Part shown: piece after piece, positions 43,525-51,188 of the stretch | How the letters are laid out: every line of letters starts with the position of its first letter | Numbering within the stretch: the stretch's first letter is position 1 | From: Chitinophaga skermanii | Lineage (GTDB): Bacteria; Bacteroidota; Bacteroidia; Chitinophagales; Chitinophagaceae | DNA: 64,000 nucleotides | Reading direction: 5' to 3' | Assembly: GCF_003259335.1 (NCBI RefSeq) | Contig: NZ_QLLL01000004.1 | Coordinates: forward strand, 139,689-203,688 | Translations under genes and position numbers: made by a program | The notes under the pieces: generated by a model | Told to the model about the DNA's origin: nothing | Databases searched by the model: none | Seen by the model: the letters and a program-made list of their open reading frames with translations, nothing else

Positions 43525-44448
43525 ATGGATATGAAAAAGATTGTTATCATCATCCTATTATCCGCCAGCCCATTTATCGCCCAAGCCTGCGATATCTGCG
43601 GCTGTGGTGTGGGAAGTTATTACATCGGTATTTTGCCCGATTTCAATAAGAAAATAATCGGTCTCCGTTACCGCTACAATAGCTTGCATACGCACATCGG
43701 TACAGGCGGGCAAACCAGTTATTTGACCACGAAAGAAGTATACCGTACCGCCGAACTTTGGGGTGGCTGGACAATCAACAACCGCGTACGCCTCATGGCC
43801 AGTGTACCATATAACTTCAACGAGAAAATAAACCAAGGTAACACCACAACGAAGAATGGCATCGGCGATATTAGCGCCCAAGCCTATTACCAGTTGGTGA
43901 ACGATCGACATGCAGTAGGGAATAAGCTGCTAGTGCAATCGCTATGGTTAGGTGGTGGCGTAAAATTACCCACCGGCAAATACGAACCACCGGCGAAGAA
44001 TAGTGCCATGGAGGAAGTGATTAACACCTTTCAATTAGGCACCGGTAGCCTCGACTTTACGTTGAACGGGATGTATGATATTCGCTTGCAAGACTTTGGT
44101 GTGAATACCAGCGCGAGCTATAAAATTAACACCCGCAACAAAGAAGAATATCGTTATGGCAATAAATTCACCGGCGCCGCACAAGCCTATTACAAGTTCC
44201 GCGTGCTAAATACGACCATTGCCCCGAATGCTGGTGTATTGTACGAGAATGGCCAGCAAGATGCCGATGGGAAATTCCAAATGGATGTAAGTGGTGGCGA
44301 TATATTACTAACTACCATGGGCGCAGAAATTACCATGAAGCGCATTTCTTTCGGCGGCAGCTATCAAATTGTGAGTAAACAACATCTTGCCAATGGTTAT
44401 GTGAAAGCCAATAACCGCGCCATGGTACATGTTGCCTTCATGTTTTAA
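43525..44448 (+). CDS. Outer-membrane barrel-like protein of the copper-type operon
   Basis: 307 residues. Signal peptide ending at about ASPFIAQA, followed at once by CDICGCG, a Cys-rich N-terminus of the mature protein that could hold a metal. The rest is amphipathic beta with a terminal Phe (VHVAFMF), as in outer-membrane barrels or transporter-like proteins. Five bases after the diheme enzyme and ten before the Sco gene, so clearly in the operon. A channel for copper or a metal complex is an inference from context only. Confidence 0.75.
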   Translation: MDMKKIVIIILLSASPFIAQACDICGCGVGSYYIGILPDFNKKIIGLRYRYNSLHTHIGTGGQTSYLTTKEVYRTAELWGGWTINNRVRLMASVPYNFNEKINQGNTTTKNGIGDISAQAYYQLVNDRHAVGNKLLVQSLWLGGGVKLPTGKYEPPAKNSAMEEVINTFQLGTGSLDFTLNGMYDIRLQDFGVNTSASYKINTRNKEEYRYGNKFTGAAQAYYKFRVLNTTIAPNAGVLYENGQQDADGKFQMDVSGGDILLTTMGAEITMKRISFGGSYQIVSKQHLANGYVKANNRAMVHVAFMF

Positions 44449-44457
44449 AACAAGCGT

Positions 44458-45072
44458 ATGAAACCAATGTACAAATGGATGTCGATACTGTTCATGCTGT
44501 TAACAGCCTTGGGCGTTTGTTATGCTGTATTCTCCAGTTGGACGAAGAAGGCGAGCTTACCGGTGGTGGGGCCTCCCCAGCATGTAGCTGCTAACTTCTC
44601 CTTCACTAACGAAAACGGCAACACCTTTACAAACCAAGACGTAGCCGGTAAAGTAACCGTTGTAGAATACTTCTTCACCAGTTGCCCTGGCATTTGTAGG
44701 GTGATGAATACCCAATTACAACGCGTTTATAAAGTGTATCAAAACGAGCCACAATTTGCTATCCTTTCGCATACAGTAGATCCCGAAACGGACGAACCAA
44801 GCGTGCTACGCGCTTATGCCGAGCGCATACATGCCTATGGCAAAAATTGGCATTTCTTAACAGGCGATAAAGAGGCGCTATACACCATGGCTCGGCAGTC
44901 TTATTTACTATCTGTAGAAGACCCACCTACAGCAATTGAAGACGATTTTATACACACGGAATACGTGAGTTTATTGGATAGAGATCGCCGTATTCGTGGC
45001 TTTTATAATGCAACAGATAGTACGAGTGTACAGAAGTTGATTAACGACATTGCGATCTTGATAAAAGAATAA
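44458..45072 (+). CDS. SCO1/SenC-type copper chaperone
   Basis: 204 residues. An N-terminal membrane anchor (about 7-27) precedes a thioredoxin fold with FFTSCPGICR: Cys 76 and Cys 80 (CxxxC), and a copper-ligand His in DDFIHTEYVSLLD (His 166). These are the three copper(I) ligands of Sco proteins. Sco delivers copper to cytochrome oxidase CuA or acts in thiol redox. No oxidase genes adjoin; the link to MbnP/MbnH suggests copper transfer within this operon. A terminator follows. Confidence 0.93.
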   Translation: MKPMYKWMSILFMLLTALGVCYAVFSSWTKKASLPVVGPPQHVAANFSFTNENGNTFTNQDVAGKVTVVEYFFTSCPGICRVMNTQLQRVYKVYQNEPQFAILSHTVDPETDEPSVLRAYAERIHAYGKNWHFLTGDKEALYTMARQSYLLSVEDPPTAIEDDFIHTEYVSLLDRDRRIRGFYNATDSTSVQKLINDIAILIKE

Positions 45073-45098
45073 TTGGAAATACATGCACACAACAGTAG

Positions 45099-45120
45099 AA
45101 CCCCGCAGCAGCGGGGTTTT
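45099..45120 (+). terminator. Terminator of the copper-type operon
   Basis: An 8-bp stem: aaccccgc (45099-45106) with gcggggtt (45111-45118), loop agca, short T run. Confidence 0.8.
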
Positions 45121-45213
45121 GCATATAACCTTAATCGATCTACTTACCGAAGAACACTAAAATCGTTGGCGTATTCAACCAGCTGGTTTAATTTTAAGTA
45201 AAATCCTACTGTT

Positions 45214-45975
45214 ATGTTTACTTCATGCTTACGTGCATGCCTTTTGGTGTTATTGATGGTGATGACAAAAGATTGTTGGGCACAGTCATCTTCCGACTTA
45301 GTAGTGGAATCGGATTCGCTGTACGATAAAGCACGAAAAAGAGGAATTCCCGTGATGTTGTACCACGATCAATCCTTCAAAGAAAGGCAACCCGTTATGA
45401 TCATCAGCCACGGCTACAATGCCAACCAAGGCTCTCCATACATGGGTTATTCGTTTATAGCCTACCATTATGCCGTAAAAGGATATTTTGTTATTTCCAT
45501 TCAACACGAATTGGCTACCGATCCTCTTATCCCAAGAGAAGGCGAGATCAAAGTAGTACGCATGCCCTTCTGGCAACGCGGAGCCGATAATATTTTGTTT
45601 GTAAGAGACTATTACTTGAAGAAATATAAAAACCTCGACCCGCAAAACATCACCCTAGTAGGCCATTCAAATGGTGGCGATATGAGTGTATTATTCGCCA
45701 AAGAACACCCCAACTTCGTACAAAACTTAATCACCTTAGATCACCGCAGAATGGACGTTCCCCGCAGCGCCACCCCTCGCTTACTCTCTTTACGCTCCAG
45801 CGAATTCACCGCCGATGAAGGCGTATTCCCTTCACCTGCCGACATACAACAATACAAAATGGATATCGTACAAATGCAAAACACCCAACACGCCGACTTC
45901 TCCGACGCCGGCCCCGCCTTCACCAAAGGCCAAATACTAGCCCAAATGGATAGATTCCTACAAGAAAAGAAATAA
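45214..45975 (+). CDS. Secreted alpha/beta hydrolase
   Basis: 253 residues. A signal peptide (about 1-24, ending DCWAQ) leads into an alpha/beta hydrolase: PVMIISHGYNANQGS (oxyanion region), LVGHSNGGD with the nucleophile Ser, and a final His near NTQHADFSDAG. It resembles dienelactone-hydrolase-like or chlorophyllase-like esterases with loss of part of the lid. The last 200 bases become very poor in G, unlike the first 500, and this continues past the stop. No partner gene is evident. Confidence 0.87.
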   Translation: MFTSCLRACLLVLLMVMTKDCWAQSSSDLVVESDSLYDKARKRGIPVMLYHDQSFKERQPVMIISHGYNANQGSPYMGYSFIAYHYAVKGYFVISIQHELATDPLIPREGEIKVVRMPFWQRGADNILFVRDYYLKKYKNLDPQNITLVGHSNGGDMSVLFAKEHPNFVQNLITLDHRRMDVPRSATPRLLSLRSSEFTADEGVFPSPADIQQYKMDIVQMQNTQHADFSDAGPAFTKGQILAQMDRFLQEKK

Positions 45976-46337
45976 ACACAAAACACAAAACACTATCACC
46001 AATACTAACAACAAACTCCCCACAATAACGACCCAATGCCCTTCACCAAAGTACTCCAAAAGCCCCATCACAGCCCCGATCCAACGGCCACGCAGTGTTT
46101 GGCCGTTGGTCCTCCTTTCTTTGGTTACTTTCTTTGGAGAAGCAAAGAAAGTAACACATTAGGATCTAATCGAAAATAACATGCCCGCTATTATTAAACT
46201 TGCTATAAGCTGAAACCCTCCACAGTTACATAACTAACAAGTTTGTTAGCGATTAACAATTGTGTACGTTCTTATTTTTCATCTAAGACGCAGCTACTTT
46301 CGTGTCTCAATTATTCAATGATTTTAATTGCAACGAC
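45976..46337. other. G-poor intergenic region with inverted repeats
   Basis: The 120 bases at 45961-46080 contain 8 G and 42 C. They are followed by two inverted repeats (46081-46109 and 46124-46155, listed separately), then an ordinary leader before the SDR gene at 46338. No open frame of note. Confidence 0.6.
46081..46155. repeat. Pair of perfect inverted repeats, REP-like
   Basis: First: ccaacggcca (46081-46090) with tggccgttgg (46100-46109). Second: gttactttcttt (46124-46135) with aaagaaagtaac (46144-46155), loop ggagaagc. The 10-mer ctttctttgg is also directly repeated at 46115-46124 and 46128-46137. A gttactttcttt/aaagaaagtaac hairpin is known to me as a recurrent intergenic element in many bacterial genomes. 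Confidence 0.6.
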
Positions 46338-47078
46338 ATGAAAAATTTTAGCAACAAAGTGGCCTTCGTTACAGGTGGCAGCCGTGGTATGGGCGCGGCA
46401 ATGGTAAGAGATTTTGCAAACCGTGGAGCGAAGGTGGCTTTTACATATGTAAACGGGCAAGCATCGGCAGAAGCTTTGGCGAAAGAACTAACCAGCCAAG
46501 GAGCAACAGTATTAGCTATTAAAGCAGATAGTAACGTAGAAGGTGACATCACGAAAGCATTACAACAAGCTTTCCAGGAATTTGGTCAGCTCGATATCTT
46601 AGTGAACAATGCGGCGATTTACATTGGTAAGCTCATTGGTGAGCATACGTATGAAGACTTTGATCGTACTTCCAATGTAAACGTGAAAGCTGTATTTGAG
46701 GCGAGTGTATTTGCAGCGAACCACATGGCGGATGGTGGTAGAATTATCAATATTGGTAGTTGTATGGCCGATTTCGTGCCGGGAACACACAGTGCATTAT
46801 ATGCCATGTCTAAATCGGCATTAATTGGGCTAACGAAAGGTGTAGCCCGCGATTTAGGTAGCCGTAAAATTACGGTGAACTTGGTACAACCTGGCCCCGT
46901 GAATACAGATATGAATCCCGATAACACCGAGTTAGCCGATTTCCTTCGTTCACGTATGACCATTCCAACATATGGTAAGCCACAAGATATCGCCAACTTC
47001 GTGAGTTATTTAGCAAGCGAAGCAGGTGGTTATATCACAGGTGCGGCTTTAACGGTCGACGGTGGTATGAATGTTTAA
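46338..47078 (+). CDS. SDR oxidoreductase (3-oxoacyl-ACP-reductase-like)
   Basis: About 246 residues. GGSRGMGAAM (cofactor loop), NNAAIY, GSCMADFVPG (catalytic Ser) with YAMSKSA (YxxxK) and the closing GAALTVDGGMNV are those of FabG-like SDRs. A specific substrate cannot be assigned; single copies outside fatty-acid operons usually act on secondary alcohols. ATG 46338 is chosen because MKNFSNKVAFVTGGS starts the Rossmann fold; the open frame upstream starts at a GTG. Confidence 0.92.
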   Translation: MKNFSNKVAFVTGGSRGMGAAMVRDFANRGAKVAFTYVNGQASAEALAKELTSQGATVLAIKADSNVEGDITKALQQAFQEFGQLDILVNNAAIYIGKLIGEHTYEDFDRTSNVNVKAVFEASVFAANHMADGGRIINIGSCMADFVPGTHSALYAMSKSALIGLTKGVARDLGSRKITVNLVQPGPVNTDMNPDNTELADFLRSRMTIPTYGKPQDIANFVSYLASEAGGYITGAALTVDGGMNV

Positions 47079-47096
47079 TCTTCCTTCCCCAAAAAC

Positions 47097-47132
47097 AAAA
47101 AGCCCTGCAAACTTCCGCCTGCAGGGCTTTTA
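47097..47132. terminator. Bidirectional terminator between SDR and permease
   Basis: A perfect 12-bp stem: aaaagccctgca (47098-47109) with tgcagggctttt (47120-47131). The A run before it provides a T tract for the minus strand too. Confidence 0.88.
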
Positions 47133-47149
47133 ATATGTATAGCGCGTGT

Positions 47150-49546
47150 TTATTCTGAACGTAAATTCTTAATTGGATTCGCTAAGGCCGCTTTCACACC
47201 TTGGTAACTAATCGTTAATAAAGTAATGAAAATGGTAGCCGCCACGGCAATGAGAAATACCGTTGCATCAATCTTCACATGGTATTTAAAATCTTCCAAC
47301 CACTTCGACATTAACCAACCCGCTAAAGGAGCCGCAATGATGAAAGCAATGCCGATTAATACAGAGAACTCCTTCCCGAATATCCAAAGAATACGACCAA
47401 TACTACTACCCAGTAATTTGCGAATACCAATCTCTTTTGTTTTCTGGCTAGCCATGAAGGAAATAAGGCCGTATAAGCCCAGGCAACCGATAAAGATGGC
47501 AATGAACGAGAACACACGGATAAGTTCTAGCATGGTAGTTTCTGTGGCATAGAATTGGGCGATGTTATGGTCTAAGAAAGTGTATTCGTATACATAATCG
47601 GGATAAGTGGCTGTCCAGATTTTCTCAATTGCCGGCATAATGGTGTTCAGCTTGTTGAGGTCGACTGTAAGCGCTACGTTATTGTAGTTCTCAATGATGG
47701 TCGTGATCGCTACTGAATGAATGTCACGGCGTAAAGAGCCATCATGGAAATCCTTCATTACCCCAACAATCATCGCTTTTTGATCGCCCCCGGCAATGTA
47801 CAACATGCGGTTCAGTGCTTGGTCGGGAGAAGTGAGCCCAAGTTTATTCACCAAGGTTTCATTTACCAATACTTCGCGTACACTATCGGAAGGGAATAAA
47901 TTTCTGCCGGCTACTAGTTTGATTTGGAAAGTATTGATATAATCGGCGTCGGATGATTTAATGTTAGACAAGAAGTTTTCCTGCTCGGTGCGTGTATCGA
48001 AGCGGATGTTGGTGTTCCATTGTTCTGCGGAAGAGGGTGCTGCATAACATAAAGAGCCATTCAGCACGCCGGGTACTTTTAACAACTGTTCTTTTAAGTA
48101 CTTCCCTTTCTGGTCGTCGTCACTTGGGCGTAATGGCACCATTAGGATCGCATCTTTCTTGAACCCGAGATCGGTATTTTGTGTGAAGCGCACTTGCCGT
48201 GTAATCACAATCATACCAATCATCAATACCAAGCAAATTGTAAACTGTGTCACAATCAATACACGGCGTGTATTGAAGCCACCAATTTGTTGGAACGACA
48301 TTTTCCCTTTCAAAGCCGTAATAGGTTTAAAACCCGATAATACTAACCCTGGATAGAAACCTGCCAAGAAAGCTACAAACAGCATCAGTACCGGCATAAA
48401 CGCTAATAATATAGGGTCTTTGAAAGTATCGAGTGCTAAACGGGCATTGAATAAGTTATTAACGTATGGAACGAGGAGTGTAGTGAACACAAAAGCAATC
48501 ACGGAAGCCACCACGGTAATGATAATTGTTTCGGCCATAAACTGCCAGAACAATTGCCAACGCATACTACCCAATACCTTACGGATGCCTACTTCCTTGC
48601 TTCTACGCAAAGCTTGGGCGGTAGAAAGATTGATAAAGTTCACACAAGCAGTTATGATGAGGAATATGCCGATAAATGATAAAATCCAGATTGTTTTCTT
48701 CTCAATTACACCACCAAATAGCGGGTTAAAGTGAACATCGTTGAGCGGTTGTAATTTATAAACGTGTACGTTTTTATTAGAAGTTCTAAACTTCTTAACG
48801 TAAGCGGGTAATGCATTTTCTACTTGTGCCGGGCTTACGTTTGGTTTTAATTTAATGTACAGTTGTAAGGCAGTAGTAATACCACCCCAAGCATCGGGCT
48901 GGGTAAACCAAGGTTCTACTTCTTTCAGCGTTTTGAACGACATGAATATTTCTGCACGGTTATCGGTATTGCTTGGAATATCTTTCAAAACGCCTGTTAC
49001 ACGTACGGTAAGTACGTTATCGACATGTATTATTTTATTGATAGGAGAGGCGTTGCCGAAGTATTTCTTAGCCAATCGCTCAGTAATAATCACGGCGCCT
49101 AGGTCGGTAAGGGCAGCTTCTGGGTTGCCATTGTTCAACATGGGGTATTTAAAAATCCCAAAGTAGCCGGGTTCTACAAAGGCAGCACCTGCAGGCTCTT
49201 TGAATTTCTCTATTCCATTGGCGGTTTCTACACCTACAACGGCATTTTCAAAATTTACAATGCGGGATATATTTTCTTCGAAATCGAAATCAGATTTTAA
49301 AACACTGCCCAAAGCCGGTGGTGTACTAAAGGTATACATCACGTTATCGCGGTGTTGCTCCGTTACCACGCGGTAAATGCGTTCTGGGTTATTGTGGTAA
49401 TTATCGAAACCCATATGGTATTTCACCAACAAGAAAATCAACAATGCGCAGGTAATACTAAGTGCCAATCCCATGATGTTGAGTAGGCCATACATCTTGT
49501 GTTTCAATAGGTTCCGGATAGCCACTTTAAAATAATTTCTATACAT
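47150..49546 (-). CDS. MacB/FtsX-type ABC transporter permease
   Basis: About 798 residues with two copies of the FtsX layout: a helix near the N-terminus (YGLLNIMGLALSITCALLIF), a periplasmic MacB-like domain, three helices (about 285-415), a second helix and periplasmic domain from about 430, and three closing helices. SKEVGIRKVLG and TKEIGIRKLLGS are the coupling helices that meet the ATPase. No ATPase is encoded beside it. Such Bacteroidota permeases work in antimicrobial efflux or lipoprotein/peptide traffic. ATG 49546 (MYRNYFKVAIRNLLKHK) is the family's standard start. Confidence 0.92.
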   Translation of the reverse strand: MYRNYFKVAIRNLLKHKMYGLLNIMGLALSITCALLIFLLVKYHMGFDNYHNNPERIYRVVTEQHRDNVMYTFSTPPALGSVLKSDFDFEENISRIVNFENAVVGVETANGIEKFKEPAGAAFVEPGYFGIFKYPMLNNGNPEAALTDLGAVIITERLAKKYFGNASPINKIIHVDNVLTVRVTGVLKDIPSNTDNRAEIFMSFKTLKEVEPWFTQPDAWGGITTALQLYIKLKPNVSPAQVENALPAYVKKFRTSNKNVHVYKLQPLNDVHFNPLFGGVIEKKTIWILSFIGIFLIITACVNFINLSTAQALRRSKEVGIRKVLGSMRWQLFWQFMAETIIITVVASVIAFVFTTLLVPYVNNLFNARLALDTFKDPILLAFMPVLMLFVAFLAGFYPGLVLSGFKPITALKGKMSFQQIGGFNTRRVLIVTQFTICLVLMIGMIVITRQVRFTQNTDLGFKKDAILMVPLRPSDDDQKGKYLKEQLLKVPGVLNGSLCYAAPSSAEQWNTNIRFDTRTEQENFLSNIKSSDADYINTFQIKLVAGRNLFPSDSVREVLVNETLVNKLGLTSPDQALNRMLYIAGGDQKAMIVGVMKDFHDGSLRRDIHSVAITTIIENYNNVALTVDLNKLNTIMPAIEKIWTATYPDYVYEYTFLDHNIAQFYATETTMLELIRVFSFIAIFIGCLGLYGLISFMASQKTKEIGIRKLLGSSIGRILWIFGKEFSVLIGIAFIIAAPLAGWLMSKWLEDFKYHVKIDATVFLIAVAATIFITLLTISYQGVKAALANPIKNLRSE

Positions 49547-49781
49547 GTCGTCTTTTAAATTTTGATTGTCCTCGATGTACAAAGGCGTTTCAACTTAGAT
49601 GCCAAGAAAAATAGCATTAATTATCAAATGTTATATATATGAATAATAATGTCATATGTTCGGTTTTGGTACACCTACAGTTCATAAAAGGACATCAAAG
49701 GTAATGGATGCGCGGCACAAAAAAAGCCGGCACTACAGCGTAGCGCCAGCCTTTATCAAATGAAAATGGATCTATTTCAAA
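49547..49781. other. Intergenic region with a minus-strand terminator
   Basis: Upstream of the permease gene the region is AT-rich. At 49719-49754 an imperfect hairpin with a run of seven A would terminate the barrel gene on the minus strand. No clean promoter pair. Confidence 0.45.
49719..49754 (-). terminator. Probable terminator of the small barrel gene
   Basis: An imperfect stem (ctac/gtag and flanking ggc/gcc pairs) followed, on the minus strand, by seven T. Confidence 0.55.
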
Positions 49782-50300
49782 TTAGAAGTTGTACGAGGCT
49801 TTTAACCCAAAGAAGCTATGTGTATCATTCTTGAACCATGCTTCATACTTAGCTTCCACATCCAATCCCAATAAGCGAATACCTACACCCGGCGCTATTA
49901 AGCCACCTGTGCCACTATTGTAATCGCCCACGAATTGCGCAGTACCACCTTCCACTTTTACATACAAAATGGAAATCAAGTTGTAGCGTAAGCCTAAGCG
50001 GATAGGGATAGCCTGTGCCGCCGGCATGCTAATGGAGCCACCTGTACCGTTCGATACATCTTTACCGCCAAAACGCATGTAGCCTACAGAGCCTACAGCT
50101 GTTAAGCCAGCTACCAATTTAATGTCGGCGCCTAAACCTACACCGAAGCCCGTGTTGTGCGTGTCGCTAAAGTTGCCCGTTGGGAAAGCAGCTTCTACAT
50201 AAGGACCAATGCTGAATCGTTTCAATTGTGCGTTAGCGTCCTGCTTGCCAATGAAGAATATGCACAGGAGCAGCGCCACTAATAAGCGTGTTTGTTTCAT
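49782..50300 (-). CDS. Small outer-membrane beta-barrel protein
   Basis: About 172 residues. A signal peptide (LLVALLLCIFFIGKQDANAQ) is followed by the short amphipathic strands of an eight-stranded barrel (RFSIGPYVEAAFPTGNF, GFGVGLGADIKLVAGLT) and the terminal aromatic ASYNF. Family: OmpA/porin-like small barrels. Role unknown. ATG 50300 is chosen to begin the signal peptide. Confidence 0.85.
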   Translation of the reverse strand: MKQTRLLVALLLCIFFIGKQDANAQLKRFSIGPYVEAAFPTGNFSDTHNTGFGVGLGADIKLVAGLTAVGSVGYMRFGGKDVSNGTGGSISMPAAQAIPIRLGLRYNLISILYVKVEGGTAQFVGDYNSGTGGLIAPGVGIRLLGLDVEAKYEAWFKNDTHSFFGLKASYNF

Positions 50301-50488
50301 ATGATATGTTTTACCGGTGTTGTTAGAAAAAATAACTAGCTGTGAAATAAACAATCACCAAGGCCGGAATGTTGCGTCCGTTTCCTTTTAATAAAGGAAG
50401 CCCCGGGTTTCAGTGGTAGGATAAATTAGGCGTAATTAGTATGCAATGTAGGATGAAATTACATACAAAGAAATGGTGATGCTAAAAG

Positions 50489-50500
50489 TTGATATATCAA
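50489..50500. repeat. TTGATATATCAA palindrome over a stop codon
   Basis: The third identical copy of the 12-mer. It includes the TGA (complement of 50497-50499) of the DUF6624-like gene. Confidence 0.65.
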
Positions 50501-51138
50501 TTAGTTTTTTTAATAGGCACGGCCGTATGTGTAGCCGCGTCCCAGGTCATATCAAATACCTCCAAATATGCTGCCAAAGGTTCCATACCCATGGCTGCAC
50601 GTCGCTTATCTACTTCGGCAGGGTTGTCGATGGGCAGTAAGGTGTACACGTTTTTGGCCATGTCCCAACTTAACTGCGAGCCGTAGATTTGTTTACGGCC
50701 TTCTCCTATGGCCACACGGTCTTCTATTAACGCCAACGACGAGCCTTTGAATTCTTGCTGCTTGAAGGCTTCGCGGAACATGGGGAGGTACTTTTGTTGA
50801 TGGGGAAGGTCGCTATGTTGGATAACAATGAACAAGGTAGATTGACCACGGCCACCTACTTCGGATTTCTTTGGCCAGCCGTACTTATCAAGTAGGTGTG
50901 TGACGTAGATTAAATGTAGGGAGTCGGCATTGTTGATTTGGCGTACGAGTGCTTTCATTTCAGGCGAATGGCCGCCGAAGTGTTGCCGTACAGCATCCAT
51001 ATAGTTACGGTAACGTTGATCTTCTATGAAGATGCTATCGAGGGTGGTGCGTATGGGGGGTAATAGCTGTGATGGGATTTGGGCTTTGAGTTGGGTAGCC
51101 AAGCATAGGGTGCCGAATAAGATAACAAGGTATTTCAT
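50497..51138 (-). CDS. DUF6624-like secreted protein
   Basis: About 213 residues. A signal peptide (MKYLVILFGTLCLATQLKAQ) is followed by a helical domain with HLIYVTHLLDKYGWPKKSEVG, FIVIQHSD and SSLALIEDRVAIGEGRKQIYG, which I recall as marks of the DUF6624 family. Function unknown. The longer open frame upstream is rejected because ATG 51138 begins the signal peptide. The GH16 gene lies 50 bases upstream on the same strand, so they may share a transcript. Confidence 0.8.
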   Translation of the reverse strand: MKYLVILFGTLCLATQLKAQIPSQLLPPIRTTLDSIFIEDQRYRNYMDAVRQHFGGHSPEMKALVRQINNADSLHLIYVTHLLDKYGWPKKSEVGGRGQSTLFIVIQHSDLPHQQKYLPMFREAFKQQEFKGSSLALIEDRVAIGEGRKQIYGSQLSWDMAKNVYTLLPIDNPAEVDKRRAAMGMEPLAAYLEVFDMTWDAATHTAVPIKKTN

Positions 51139-51188
51139 GTAATAAATATAAGAACAGGCAAGCAATGTTGCCTGCCTGTTCCATATGT

